A stretch of DNA of 64,000 nt from Isoetes taiwanensis (taxonomy: Eukaryota; Streptophyta; Lycopodiopsida; Isoetales; Isoetaceae), in assembly GCA_021234155.1 (NCBI GenBank), contig JAJEKV010000054.1, forward strand, positions 3,042,367-3,106,366, written 5' to 3'. Position numbers and translations under genes: made by a program. The notes beneath the pieces are model-generated. The model saw only the letters and a list, made by a program, of their open reading frames with translations, did not search any database and was not told the origin of the DNA. This document shows, piece after piece, positions 14,917 to 28,199 of the stretch; within the stretch, counting starts at the first letter, position 1, and each line of letters starts with the position of its first letter.

Positions 14917-17900
14917 ATAGTAATGATATATGGATAAATATGCTTTGAAGACTCGTATAATAAACGTGGTATATTTTGTTTTAAAAGCCGGCCTATAGAG
15001 GATTATGAACGAAGACATTTCTGGATATCTTTAATTTTCACATGAAGTGGATTTTGCAAGACGTGAAACCACCTTTTGTCAATTATCTTTTCATGTCTTG
15101 AATGCAAGATAATGATATGGTGATTTGCTTGATTTCTGACCGGCATGCTTTTAAAGACTACGTAATTACAAATGTTTATGGGAAGTAAAAGTTGGTTTAG
15201 GAAGCCAATGGCTCTACCCCTAAAAGCCGGTGTTTAAACCTATGTTATGCTTTTGCAAAAATTGTATATTGCCAATGTTTAAAGATTATCATTTATAGTA
15301 CAAAGATATAAATTGTTGTGGTTTAATATTCTTTTACACACAAGATGGTATATTCTAAATTCATGTTTCATTTCCTTTCCAACTTATGTCAACTGAATTA
15401 TCTGGGATGTTGAGAAAAGTTAAGACAAGAACAACCATGGTGTCATATCAGGCAAGAATGCATACTGCACTCCAAACAAGTTGAGGCCTACTATGCTATT
15501 TTGGCAAACATGAGAACATGTATCTCAAGTATAAAATGGAAATGGAGGGCATGAATGCGCATAAGTTTACATCATTAGATTTATACAAGTTTACATGCAT
15601 GTTAAAGAATGGTGTGAGACATATATCTATTAAAAGACTTGATGTATAGTTATTGTTACCATCTAAGTAGATGGTTTTTGCTCTTAAAGGTTCTAATGTG
15701 TCCATTGGAAGGTCCTAAGGGTCCATGAAGGTGTGTTGTTAGTCCATTAAAGGGCACTTCATGGTCCATTGAAGGGGACGAGTTAGATACGTGGGGCTAA
15801 ATTAACCTCGACTTAAAACCTTCCTAGCCAACTCCAAATTTATCGAAAACTTCTGTTGTGTGGGATCAATCTTGAACCTAAGTGCTTAAGCTTCAATATG
15901 GTATGTTAAGAAGAGGACTTAAAACAGGTGTCTTTGCAGACGGAGGGTTGCCTCCAAACCTTTTTGGTCGTGGGTTATTTAATCATAATAGCAAATGGTT
16001 GTGGCCATTAAATGAGTCCCATGGCCTCTTGGTCTTCGTGGACGCCAAAAATCTATTCTATTTTATTCTATTCTATACCAAACCAACATTGCTTTATTGA
16101 AGCAATCAAAGAAAATATTAAGTTCAATCACCATGGTCCTCATAAATGATTTGTAGGTTCTACTATCAAAATGTCTCGGGTTCCCAACAAATAGTTTATA
16201 AGGTTACGCTACCTTGAACATGCTATCTTGGAGTTCGTGACTGTGAAACCATAAAACAAATTGGAATGCTTAAATAAGACTAGAAGTTTTGGGTTGATCA
16301 TAAATAATTTTTGAAACAGATAAACCGAGATTACCAGTGAACATGCTGAAAATCCATGGAACTAGCTTGAAATTACGTCACTTCATGTCATGAGCCGGCA
16401 ATGCATTCTTAAATGCCATTACAGATAGAAAAACTAACCATATCTTTCATGATCATGAAACAAAGTAAAATTTTTTCATCCTATTGTTTGCAAGAATAAG
16501 CTGCCTATAAGGGAATGTTTCTAATTTAAAACCTCTCATCCTCCTACTCAGATCCCTTTAAAATGGCAACAACAAAAGGCGTTAATTTTGTATTGGCAGC
16601 TTGAATGCAAAAATTCCACAACTAGATCATGCTTAAACCATTTATCCATTTACTTATTCTCTATAAATAACAAAATAGATCTACAATTTCTATATATATA
16701 GAATAGCTCCCATCCCACCAAAAGCCATATTGTGGATTAAAACATGCTTATTTAAACTTGATCAGATGCCCTTCTATTCTAAGTTGGTCTTAGTATTCAA
16801 GAATATCTATTCCCTTTTATCTTCCATTCTATCCATTGTTCAAGCTCATCCCTCAGCTATTGTTTCAACACTTCCAAGCCTATCTAAAACCTTGAAAGCA
16901 CGCCGCAAATTAAAACCTCCCCAATAAGCCAACTAAAAGCGTGTTGAAGAAATGTCCATTTATCAAACCATTTGATGCAATAATTATTGCAGGTCGGAGC
17001 TCAAACTAGTAGGCATATAACTGGTCTTGACGCATTCCCTCACAAAAAAAGGATCATGTGATTTCCTCGTCTGGAGGTCTAAGATGATTTTTGAAGAGGA
17101 AAAAGAGAGGAAAGCTGTCTGAAAAGAACAAGGAGTAAGACTTTTCACCGTTTCCAAAACTGTTTCTAAAATCCGCACGGTTTTGGAATAGCATAAAGAC
17201 TTCTCAACATGCCATGGCACATGAAATAAATAATGCTTAGGAATCTCTAAACATCATACCGGATCAAATCTTGAAAGGTAAAATGTCAATCTTTTTATAG
17301 TTTTCAACAATTTAAGAGTAACTTGGCTTTCCATTTCGCATGTTTCAAAATATTTGGCATGATTAACTTCTTCAAACCATGTTGCAGTACTAAAAATCCA
17401 AACGACTCGCATAAAATACACCCATTGTTCTATCTAAAAGGAGGAGATTGCCCCATGCCTCCAAATACCTAAAACACCCGGACAACAGTTGATAAAATAC
17501 ACCGTGCTAATAACCTATAAACATTGATATGAACTAAAGGCTGGATGTGAAGCCCGCATAATTTGTGACCATATATAGTCAACAATACTTGGCATCAATG
17601 TACTATCTTGTTTGATGATTCATAGTATCTTACTAGCAATACACAAAACAAAATTGTTTCGAATTCTCATACATCCATCAGACTTTCTAACCTCTTTCAG
17701 AGAGATACGAGAATACGTTCCAGTCGCAGTTCTTTAGGTCAAGAAATCAAAGGTTGGGAAGGTACGGATGTGGAAGCGGCGCCCGATCTTATATTATCAA
17801 TTTTACTATTTCTGCTCGCTTCTTCTTTCATCTGCTTTCTTCAATTCACAAGCGTATTTGTATATTACGGGAAACATCACTTCAAGGTCCGAAAGTACAA

Positions 17901-20900
17901 TCTTAACGTACTGTTAACCGTAGGGTTATCGCACCTTCAATATTCCGAGTGTGTTTGGCAGTGATCCCTTGCAAACTTCGGCAATAGCTTGATTTACCTT
18001 TGTTAACGCCTTATTATGATTGAGAAAAGGTTACGCTTGGAACTAAAACAATGTGCAAAACGAAATAAAACCAAATGACAAACTTGGGGCGTTGTTAAAG
18101 AACAAAGCTCACCTAACTTAGCAAACTTTGTTTACCTCCGAAATAGGTTCAATAGAATCTCATGCATACATCTTCTTTATTTTGGGGATGTGGTTGGGTT
18201 GGGTAGGAAACCTTAGCATGTTAATAGCATCGGTGTTCCCTTCCGCTCTACGACTCCCTTAGCAGGCCTTGGTACAGCAGAGCAGTGATGCCTGATTTTG
18301 GTGGTGGAGCTTTTTACGAATGATGCGACCACTCCAGGAACGATACGAATTGTCTTCCTCCTGAACTTCTATTTGGCGCCCGATTTTGGATGCTTAAGCT
18401 TGGTCAGTGTGCTCATAAGTGCGACAAACTATTGAAAATGCAAACCCAGAATTGAATAAAATGTGATATTTTAGGTTTTGAGCATATACCGAAGTTATGG
18501 CCGGATTCTCCTTCCTCCCATCATTTGTTTTTAGCTAATAAATTGCAAAAGTGCAGAGAATCTTCAAAACTATTGTCAAGCGTTGATCCATTCACGGATT
18601 CATCAGTGGATTTTGTTTTTCTAGAAGAATCTGGTTGGCCGGTAGAACCACCTAAATCATGTTTTATTTTCCATATGCTTCTTCTATATGTCATACAGCA
18701 TAATCGAGTAGACTTAGGTCAGAAACATTTTTCTTTCTCTATACCAAGTTAATCGACTCTTGCAATTTTTGAATCGATTCAAAACTTGACTTTTGATTCA
18801 ACGTCAAAAAGTCAAAAAGCCTATGCTTGGAGGTTTGTGCTATTGTAAAAATGAGAGATAATTGAGGATCCATTTGTTAGGCTTAGAGTTCTTGGTTAAA
18901 ATTAAAGCAGTAGGTCATGTTCAAAAGAAAGTTCTAAGGCACGGTTGCAAAGACAAACTTATTTTTTAAGTTTGTGCATCTGGCGAAAATCATCACTTCT
19001 AAATCCGTTCCGAAGCTCGGTTGTACCGAAATTTGACATGAGCATCAGTAATCCCTAAATTTTATTTTTCAGATCATTTTATGCATAAGATGGCACAAAA
19101 ACATTTTATGGTTTTTTTTTTGGAGCTTTGAAGCGACCATGGCTGAAGCTAGAAAAGCCCTTTTCTACCATTGTCTCCTCCTCTTTCAGTTGAGCTTTGT
19201 ATTACCAGAAGTTCTTGCTTCGTGGGCATATATATAGATTTTAACGGAGAAATTTACTTATTCAAGATGTGCCATTGTGTGTCCGGTAAGAAATAGTTCA
19301 TTTTTCAATTTCAAATTCATTTCACCAAAGATCTTTCCAAGTACTACTTTTTGTACTTTAGTTTTTAAATATGCACTTAAAAGTAATGCTTATATCCTCC
19401 TTCTAAGATGTCTAATAATCTTATTCATTTTAATAAAGCAATTGAATGAGACAAATTAATGGATTAAAAGATAAGTCCCATGCAAAACTTTTAGCTACAA
19501 ATTCCATATAGGTACATTATTGGATATGACGATTTACATTTGTTTGTTGAATGATATTTATCCCTCTTTAAAGATCCTCTCTTTAATTCAAATTGAGAGT
19601 TTTTCCCTTAAGTGTATCTCTCATCCCATTATAAGTAATACCGGAGTACAATCTAATCGTAACTCATGAAGAATTTTGTTAGCAAATGGTGCTCATTTAT
19701 TTGAAGCCGCATAACCCCAAACAAATTGTGAATCCGCCAGCCCATATCCGCCTCTAGACTTTCCCATGAAATGGGTTGAATGCTGGGCCATTAGTCCGCT
19801 TATCTTTTTACCCGCGCATCTTTTGTTTCATGCTTCCCATCGTTGTTGCCGCAAGTCTTTGTCATCGCCCCATCAATTTTGTCATTGTTTCATCTTTTGC
19901 TTTTTGTTATTCATTTTTGTTATATGTTAAAAATCAAGTATAATTTAAGCCCTTTGGTTATAGGCTTATCCATGCTCCCTATATGTTTTGCAATTTATCT
20001 TGGCCGCTCATTTTAGAACCAAACCGCCAAGGACCATCTACAATGAGCATGGTCGAGGCACCAACTATTCTCTTGTATTATTCAGGAGGCATACCACAGA
20101 AGAAATTGTTGTCAGATATTCGAGGCATATCTAGAAGAAATTGGATGGGAGATAAGATGAGAATGAGAGAGAGATTTGAGAAGGTGGAATTGAAGGTATC
20201 TCCTCGCCTCTACATTATTATTTATTGCTTTATTCAATTCTATAATGTACCTTATATATTGGAGACAAAAGATCCAATTCCATTAAAGAAAAAGCATCCA
20301 CCTGCATTCCGAGCCATCGCCACCCGGACAAATACAACACATGTTTTATGTACCTCCTCCTTTGTGATGACCTGGGACCACCTCCTACTACTCCTCGTCC
20401 ATTTGGGAAGTTTGCAGGTCGCTGACTAATATTCTTAATGATGGTAGTGGAAAATTGTACGGCAAAAGGATGTATTGTAATATTTTATTTCTTCAAGCAT
20501 CTATTTGCACCCAAAGGGCGAGCCTTTTACACTTTCTTCACATTTTTGGATAGCATTCAAAAAAGAATGCAGAATAAAGTATAAAAATGCTTGGCGATTG
20601 CTTCCAAATTGGTTTTCATTATAATCATCAGATATTGATAATTGATATTGTTATTTACCAAGAATGCTTTTTACTTCGGTTGGGATTAGATGATTGGGAA
20701 AGATAACTTGGATCAAAACTCCTACATCCAAACCGATAAGTTCTTGATTCCATAGTTTCTTTCCCATCAACCGTTTGGATTAGGCATTTGTTCTCGATTT
20801 GTAAATCTTCCAAATTCCCTTTCCTTTAAAAACTCACGAATTGGTTTAGAGCCTGGTTTTACTGGAGGTGATAACCCATTTGATCTTTGCGGTTTATTGC

Positions 20901-21006
20901 TAGATTCAACTTGAACATGACGTGAAAACCGGTTATTATTTCCCTTTTGCAGTTTTTTTTTAAGCGGGGATGCTTATTGACGAGCCAGTCCATCTCCTCG
21001 CTTCGG

Positions 21007-21136
21007 TGTACCAAAAACATGCCGGTTTTGTATAATGGACATTCAAGGGACATATTTTTTGTCTCTCGCTCTACTCGGTGTATACTAAAAACATGCCGTT
21101 TTTGCATAATGGACGTTCAAAGGATATATTTTTCAA
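21007..21136 (+). repeat. Tandem duplication of about 78 bp
   Basis: A CTAAAAACATGCCG(G)TTTTG, (T/C)ATAATGGAC(A/G)TTCAA, GG(G/A)(A)CATATTTTT block occurs at about 21,009 and again at about 21,087 with a few differences. Open frames on both strands here are by-products of the repeat. Confidence 0.6.
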
Positions 21137-24100
21137 GGCTTTAGGTTTGGGGACATGCCGTCAGTGGCTAATCTTTCCTATGTTTTTCAGTCAGCTTATT
21201 CAAATATAAACCAAATGGGATCCATACATACAAACTAAGCATTTGGCCAAAATTACTTACGGTGACGCCTCAGCATTTGTATTCTTTATTGGATTTTATT
21301 TTTTATTTGTATTTTTAATACTTTTTCTAGGGATTTATTTTCTAACCAAGTATACTTCAATGATTTTCAGGAACTTTGGCTTTTGTCAAATGGTAGTAAT
21401 GGTGTGAAGAACAAAATTTATGGAGGCGGAGAACATAAGAGGCGTTGAAAGAAACATGGCATGACTGGGAGCTACGTAAGGATGTTCAATGGGCATTGGA
21501 AAATGTTGGAAAAAAAGACCTTTAGCCTTATGTCGGTGATTTTATGGAATGAGGCTAGATTCAATCCGAAGGAAGAAGGGCACCAAGCCCCATGAATGTT
21601 TATTTGATACAAATCATTAGTCCACATGAATATCTATCTAAAAGATTGTGGTGAATTATATATGAAGCCAAACATGTTGATAAATCATATGTAGGTTAAG
21701 GATCTCTTTCAGGGAATGTTATAGGGCCATTAGGTTAGAGAACTTAGTTGAACCTTGCCTTATATTGATTTCATTCGAAATTTTGTTAAAAGGCTTGGGG
21801 TAAAAAAGATAACAAATATTGTTTAAGGTAGCAAAGACAAGATAGCCGTGGATGGGACAAAGGCCATCTTTTTGGCTCCATTTCGCACATACAATTCCTA
21901 ATCTAATGGCATGACATTTTGGTGAAGCAATATTTAACAACAATTTGCATTATGTTTTAACCTAATGATGTGGCGCTTAGTATACATAAATACTTAAAAA
22001 TTTGATGTAACATGCAGTCAGCGCGTACTTCGGTAAGAAGAAGCCAACAATGAAAAGCAATTAGAAAGTAGTCTTATATTGCAATATGAGGTAGCAGATC
22101 TACACTATGTTTCCAATTGCAGGTCATTGGATCTCATGCAGTCCACAACCAACCCTCTAAACTCTATGCTTCTTTAAGTCTGCTCATTCATTTCATCCCT
22201 ATACATTTGATTATTTTGCGCCTAAACCATTTCCCAATGGACGCTCCATTCACACGTCACTATAATGGAATACGCCACTGACTTTGCGCATTCACCTACA
22301 AGCGCATTATCTCTACTCATTCGCCACGTCACGACCAATGCGGCATTGGGAACTGTTCAGTCACTGCAAAATGGACAGGTTCTTCACCAATCATTGATAG
22401 AATCCCCATTATAGTTTCCGGCAAGTTCCTCAGCTAAACTCCCTGAAACTCCAGGGCATTACGAATTGATTGTGCCTGACTGAAGAGTTTTTAAATTTTC
22501 AAAACACGGACAATTGGCTTGTTCTACCTCAAATACGCCCTTAGAAAAGGGATAATCATGCATATATCATACTCACTCCATGGTACAGTAACACATGAGC
22601 AACCTTGTTGGTCCTAAATGCTTGAAAACCTAAAACAAAATCTTTGCATGATACCATAGTTACCAACCTTCTATGCCGAATAGTAAATCTCCTGAAGCAT
22701 TAGAAGTAACCATTGAGGTCATATCATAAACGTTAAGATATATAGGAAACCTGTACCCCTGGTAGCAATTAACATGGTATTAGAAAAGTGAAGAGAGAAC
22801 TATTTACACTGATCGTATTAGATCTTCTCCTCCACCCAAAACCCTCATTTAGACTCTGCGTAGAAGACACGCTATATGCTGCATGAATAAAATAGGCTCG
22901 GCACAATTCAGGATTTGACGCGATGGAGACTATATTGTGACTATATCTTCATTAATTTGTGAAGCTGGTCTATAGCGAATGCGACTCACGATGGATGGTC
23001 GAATGGAGACCAAGAATATGGAGTCGATTGGTGGGATTGGCCAGACGAGCAACATCTCACATAGCTTATTTGAGAACAAGAAATAAAAGACACTGGGATC
23101 AGCTTAGGTTAAAGAACTTAGAAAGAAAGATAAAAGGGCGTTCCCCAGAGTCCTCCATGCATCGAAACTTAGGTTAGCGTTATACTGGTATTGCTTGGCA
23201 GGATGACCTAACATTCTGACTTACTGACTGGGTTTTAGCAATTTTAGCATATTCTAGGTATATGCTAGCATATATATGAATATCTCAAAACTCATGAGAT
23301 TGCACCTAAAGAACCTTAAAATCTATCCATCGTAATCAAAATATATTTCCTTAGGTGACACCTCACTAGTTCCGAACAAGAATGGCAAAATCAAAATGGT
23401 TGGAAAAATATCCAGCATGTTTTGCGGAACCGGAATTAATCTATGAACGGCAATGCCTCTGAATCGTCCATTTTACGACCAGTCGCATTAATCTAGTTGC
23501 TGACCAAAACTAGTGCAGATTGCGTTATGAATGTGACGCTATTGTGTTTATGTTGTCGTTTTGAGTTGCTGATCTGACATGCGTCAAGTGAGTTTTGTTT
23601 GATATTTTTTATAAATCCTTTTGCGTGCTGATTCTGATTATACACGATGTATTATGCACCTGATTTTTGGACCCTTAGCAGATTAGCAGCATGCATATAT
23701 TTAGTACCAACTGTTAAATCTATTTATGGCACGGTGATTCGTCTGTTGCCTTAGCTGTTAAATCATTTGCATGGCACGATGAACTGGGCTATGTGCTGTT
23801 ACCAGTGTATTGTTAACTGTGTTCTATCAATTAACCATATTCTTTAATAGATGCAAAGTCTTGTATTTTATGCTCAATCTAGAGACCATATGAAAGTTCA
23901 GAAATCTAGCTTCATGTTAACTCTAGCTCCACCCCCAGCATATGAAATTGTAAATAGATGCCAACATTACCACGTTCCGATTCACATAGAACGGCCCAGG
24001 AATTGGTTCTCCTAAACGGCATTCCAATATGTAGTAGGTGGTTATTAAGAAAAAGTCCATATGTGAAGTTGCTTTAAAGGAAACATGAGAGAAGAAAGAA

Positions 24101-24741
24101 CGCTATTTTCACGGAGGAGTTGCAGCGTTCATGTTGCTTTTTGTAAACAAATTTGAAGCGCCCTTTAAATTCTTCACACAGGCATTTGCTGTTAACATGT
24201 TTGATGTTAATTCTACAAGGGACAATTTTCAATCCTGCAAATGGGCTTATTAAGAGGTTTTGGCTGCTGATCAAGTGTTTGCCTCCAATATGCCCAGGAA
24301 ACGATCAGAGGTCTTTTGTCTATGTCTTCTCGTACAGCCGATCAGAGGTGCAATTCCCTGCAATTCCTCCAAATTCCTCCAAATTCCTCCATTATCTTGG
24401 CGCACTTGAATGGGGCTGTCTGGTCTATATGTGGCGGGAAAAGGCCCATCCTGAAAAGGTCCTTTCGGGAAAAGGCAGCATGGTACCAAAAGCATCCTTT
24501 TTTGTAGTTTGTCTCTTTTATATCTATTCTCCTATCACTAGTTATATGTACTGATGTTAATGCCGTCCATTGCTGATCATGAATTTGCTGATAACACTCA
24601 AAACATTTTAAAGCTAATGCCAAGATTAGTTCAGATAATGCTGATAAGATCATGAACGGAGAAAAATGTCAGGTTATTCATGATGCAGAGTGATCAGCTA
24701 TTCATTGAATGTTGAATATCTTTGCTAAATGTACATGAACT

Positions 24742-25111
24742 AATACAACACAAAAGTAGATAAAAACAATCAGAACAACTTTTTAAGAGCTCTTACTATT
24801 GACAGTGCAGCACTGTGCCCTGAGCTGCTCTGTCAAAGGGTTAATATATTACCCAACACTATAGCAGCTGCAAATTCCTTAAAGAAGAATCTTCTCCATC
24901 TCCCATCTGCGTACATGGATACCGTTGCATCAGGAATCACAGAGCTGCAGTCTGCAATACTTGGTCGGAAATCAACAAGCCCTGATTTGACTGTAAGTTT
25001 CTGTAATAGTTATTGTGTCAAATGGAGGTTTGGCAACATCTAGAGGAGCAGTGACATTTCATCTCCATTTTGCAGGACACAGGGCTTGCTGAAGTTGAAT
25101 TAGAAGGTTAG
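24742..25111 (+). CDS. Terminal two exons of an unidentified gene
   Basis: An open frame of 83 codons ends in TCACCTGAT-like codons (SPDLT) at a clean donor, GTAAGT at 24,993. After an 83-nt intron ending TTTTGCAG at 25,075, the frame continues in phase for DTGLAEVELEG and a TAG at 25,109-25,111. Visible peptide pieces include LPSAYMDTVASGITELQSA and ILGRKSTSPDLT. The exon may begin anywhere after the stop at about 24,739; upstream exons were not found. I do not recognise the protein. The conserved donor/acceptor pair with preserved phase is the only support, so this could still be chance. Confidence 0.3.
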
Positions 25112-25699
25112 GGTGGAACAGGATCAGATTTTCCGTTTTTTGAAAATTGTAAACCTAGGAAGAACATTTTGCACAACGGATTCTACAATGGTATGTGATC
25201 CAGAAAGAACTAACATATCTTTTCAAGATAAACCCTTTGTTCCTAAATTTGTTATGAGTTGTGATATACAGTCAAGTATGGAATATCTTGCATTAACTTG
25301 ATTGAAGTTTGCTGTTAATGCATCTCTGCGCCCTAGAAGCACATCATATATGGTCCTCCTGTCTGCAGTGAATTAATAAGTTATATATTCTATTTGCAAA
25401 ATGAGCAGGGCATCATTAAGATTTAAGACATACCAGAAATACAGGTATCCCTTGCAAGTTGCAGCTATGGCTATAATATATGCACAAGATATTACTCCTG
25501 GACATTGTTGTTCCAATGCAGCCTTGTTGATCATCTATATATATTCATAACCTCTAAGAGAATTCTTATTTGGCAAGCATTCTTTCCACCTTGCATGGTC
25601 GGCGTATCATCTAAAAGAACTGATGCATCACATCCCCTGTCAAGAGAGAAAACCAAGGCTGATTTAATATATGCCAACAGGAATGCGATATAAGTCAGC

Positions 25700-25777
25700 T
25701 ATTTTTAACTTCACGACAGATCCGGGCCATCAATAGCGACGTTGTTTTGGTTTGTACCCTTGCCCCTGCACTTTTCA
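25700..25777 (+). repeat. Truncated 5' LTR and primer-binding site
   Basis: The segment with CAATAGCGACGTTGTTTTGG and a following CACTTTTCA matches the last third of the 3' LTR at 28,110-28,199 (CAATAGGCGACG..TTGTTTTGG..CTTTTGAGGTCTAGCA). Immediately after it TGGTGACAGACAG resembles the usual copia primer-binding site TGGTATCAGAGC, complementary to initiator tRNA-Met. The upstream part of the LTR is missing. Confidence 0.5.
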
Positions 25778-25839
25778 TGGTGACAGACAGCCCCTCTGGA
25801 TTTCTACACCATATATCCTGCCACCCCTGTGTTACGTGA

Positions 25840-26215
25840 ATGGCAAAACATGAATTCTGCTCTTGTGCATCTGCATCCCCTCAAAGCACTGATGGTAGGG
25901 GTACGATGGATGGAGACGAATGGTTATCTTGTATCTCAAAGCTGAATTGCTTTGGGAAGTGGTTGAGCTCTGAGCCGACCATCCTCGCGAAGATGATCCG
26001 CACAACAAAAGCCTCCTGCTCTGGAAGCAGAAGGACAGTAGAGCATTGGCTTGTATAGCCATGTGTGCTTATCAAAAAATGTACTGCAGTTGGTTCAAGG
26101 AGAATTAGAAAAGGAAAGTAAATCCTTATGGAATTTTCTCAACAATTTATATGGCACCAAGTCTAAAAGTCAATTGCTGCACATTCAGCAACTTGATTCA
26201 TGTCTCAAAACCATG
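25840..26215 (+). pseudogene. Copia gag (UBN2-type) remnant
   Basis: Reading through small frame changes gives DPHNKSLLLWKQKDSRALA followed by SLWNFLNNLYGTKSKSQLL and HIQQLDS, the typical end of a copia gag polyprotein (UBN2/retrotran_gag family), which forms the virus-like particle. The start is uncertain; ATG at 25,910 or earlier. The sequence jumps from this helix directly to the TWDLVPLP-like linker that normally sits about 900 residues later, marking the deletion junction near 26,212. Confidence 0.6.
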
Positions 26216-27985
26216 TTTGGGATCTTGTTCCTTTACCGTCCTGATGATCCGACCGCACTAGTAGTTGACTCCAAGTGGATTTTTGCAAAGAAGTACAAAG
26301 CTGATGGTACTTTAGACCGCTACCTGTGATGACTTTAAGGTGTGAAACTTGTAAAGTTATATATTTTACTATTTTTAAAATCTGGATTAGTATGGTTTAC
26401 TGGGATGCATAAGCTTAAAGAACTTCATAAAATGCCAAAATTTGATAATATTACATTCCAATTATAGTAAATTTGCCAAATTAATGGACATTTTTGCATG
26501 GTAAAACCTCAATTTTTATGGTAAAAACATCCAATTCTACTAAGTTCGTTTTATAAAAATGTGGAAAAAATAAGAAACAATCGCCACCATTGCTATAGTT
26601 TAGAAGCTGACTAGAGGTCGATAAAGTCATCCCGGCTACAAAGCTTCCATGCCGTTTGGTGGTTTCACCACAAATTCATGGTGTTGATTATGATGAGACT
26701 TTTCACCCGGTGATCCGGATGACCGGTAAGAACAATTCTTGCTATTGCTGCCAAAGAATTGGGACATCATTCAACTTGATGTTCAAACCGCCCTTTTGCA
26801 TGGGGACCTACAAGAAGAAGTTTATATCGCCCGACCACCGGGTTTGAAGATCCACGCTTTCCCACATCATGTGTGCAGCTTGGGAAAGCCATCCTATGGC
26901 CTCAAACAAGCCTCCTGAGCTTGGTTCCAAAAATTTGATCTTTGCTCTTTGTGCTCGGTTTTATTTGCTCTCCTACAAAATGTAATGTCTACCTCATGCG
27001 ATGACCGCCATATTACGATTTTTTGCTTCGTTGATGACATGTTGCTCCTTGGAAACCATAAACCCACTCTTGATGACATCTACAAGCTCCTTTGCCGTAA
27101 TTTTCCACGAAATATCTTGGTGAAACCTCTTTTTCTTGGCCTGCACATTTGTAGAGACCGCTCCAAACGTCTTCTCCATCTTCATCAACATTTATACACT
27201 CAAGAAATTCTCGCTCGATTCCGGATGCTTGATGCTCGTCGTCCGTAAAGAACACCCATGGAACCAAATTTGAACTTGTTTGCTGATCCACCTCTAGTCT
27301 CTTCTTGTCCCGATCTTCCTTTTTTCGTTCTCGTCCGACGGCTGATGTACCTTATGATTTGTACGCGTCGGATATCTCATTTCTTTGTCATTACTCTCGG
27401 CCGGTTTAATGATAAATTCGCGAATATCATTGGTCTTAGCAAAGCGAATCGCCGCTATCCGAAACCCTCCTCTCGTTTTGGCATCACTTTCTCTTACGGA
27501 TCATATCCTCACCTCTCCCTCATGGTTGATGCCGGTCATGGAACCAACTTCGTGGGTCCAGCTCCACCCCGGGTCGCGCCTATTTCCTTCATGGTGGTCT
27601 TATTGGTTGGTTAACACGTAGCGCTTCATCGCGGTAACACGATCATCTGCGGAAGAGTACCTTGCTCTTTCTCCCGAGCTTCATTGATTTGGTAGCATAT
27701 GATAGGGTCGATTCATTTTGTTATCAATCCTCTTCTCATCCCATTCCGGTTTGGGTGGATAACACCGGTCGCTATTAATTTGGCCTAAGTTCGCTCATCG
27801 AACTTCATTACAAATCATATTCCTATACACTATCATTATGTGCGGAACAGATTGAAGAAGGCCTCCTTCACCGCGCACATTCCTACTGCCGATATGTTGC
27901 CGATGGTTTCTAAAAAGCGCCCTCAGAATCATTTTTCTTACATCGAAAGCGGCTCTTGGCATGACAATTGCGTCTCGCGGGGGAG
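26216..27985 (+). pseudogene. Copia reverse transcriptase-RNase H remnant
   Basis: In order: DSKWIFAKKYKADGTLDRY (RT start), the MITE insertion, then QIHGVDYDETFHPVIRMT, LQEEVY and PSYGLKQAS-like pieces, the catalytic box as FCFVDDMLLLG (VDD), FLGLHICRD, LYTQEILARFRMLDA, PMEPNL, LMYLMICTRRIS, FGITFSYGS (RNase H approach) and IHYHYVR with AHIPTADML at the end. At least six frame changes and some stops. Replication-competent copia RT has YVDD at the box; here FVDD, which is also seen in related elements. Non-functional relic. Confidence 0.8.
26324..26634. mobile_element. 311-bp MITE inserted in copia RT
   Basis: The RT frame stops at DRY and resumes with YKA, FT and QIHGVDYDET on the other side. 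The interrupting DNA is AT-rich and non-coding, starts CTGTGATGACTTTA and ends with the inverse, TAAAGTCATCCCG, giving imperfect 13-14 bp terminal inverted repeats. It is flanked on both sides by GCTAC (26,319-26,323 and 26,635-26,639), a 5-bp target-site duplication. Family not assigned. Confidence 0.7.
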
Positions 27986-28199
27986 TGTTGAAACTCTCAC
28001 GACCGACGTAGCATGACACGTATTGGGCAATTACTTGCCACTTTGTTACTTATTTGATTCGGTTTTGTCCGTTCTATTCTTTATTTGAGGATCTCATCAT
28101 GATAGATCCCACCTGGGATGTATTTAGGTTTCTTGATCAATAGGCGACGAAGTTGTTTTGGTTTTGCATTCTTGTTCTCTATACTTTTGAGGTCTAGCA
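27986..28199 (+). repeat. 3' LTR of the decayed copia element
   Basis: Begins TGTTGAAACTCTC right after a purine tract GCGGGGGAG (polypurine primer for plus-strand synthesis) and ends near GGTCTAGCA. Length about 214 bp, normal for small copia LTRs. Its last third matches the remnant at 25,700-25,777. Confidence 0.65.

Larger units (their letters stand above)
2263..24741. other. Long AT-rich region without a supportable gene
   Basis: After the tubulin stop there are roughly 22 kb in which no open frame matches a family I recognise. The longest frames (for example 148 codons at 19,983-20,429 and 133 codons at 24,153-24,554) have no recognisable motifs. It holds the short repeats listed separately. 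A GC-rich pocket near 9,585-9,645 and C- or G-runs near 6,880 and 11,000 stand out from the AT-rich background but I can assign nothing to them. Near 22,780 a TGGTATTAGAA string resembles a copia primer-binding site, but no LTR or gag could be read beside it. Confidence 0.6.
25700..28199 (+). mobile_element. Decayed Ty1/copia element with internal deletion
   Basis: Order: a truncated 5' LTR end (about 25,700-25,777), a primer-binding-site-like string at 25,778, gag remnant (about 25,840-26,212), then directly the integrase/RT linker and RT-RNase H (about 26,213-27,980), a purine tract GCGGGGGAG, and a 3' LTR (27,986-28,199). Protease and integrase are absent, so roughly 2-2.5 kb was lost between gag and RT. 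A MITE sits in the RT. Several frameshifts and stops prevent expression. It lies head to tail with the minus-strand copia element that begins at 28,829. Confidence 0.85.

Noticed and set aside
19983-20429. 148-codon open frame (+)
   Set aside because: No recognisable motif; composition follows the AT-rich background and there are no supporting splice or regulatory signals.
22959-23177. Arg-rich 72-codon ORF
   Set aside because: No motif; basic composition alone is not enough.
24153-24554. 133-codon open frame (+) and overlapping frames on both strands
   Set aside because: Long overlapping frames on both strands arise from an AAATTCCTCC-type short repeat (24,361-24,392); no domain seen.
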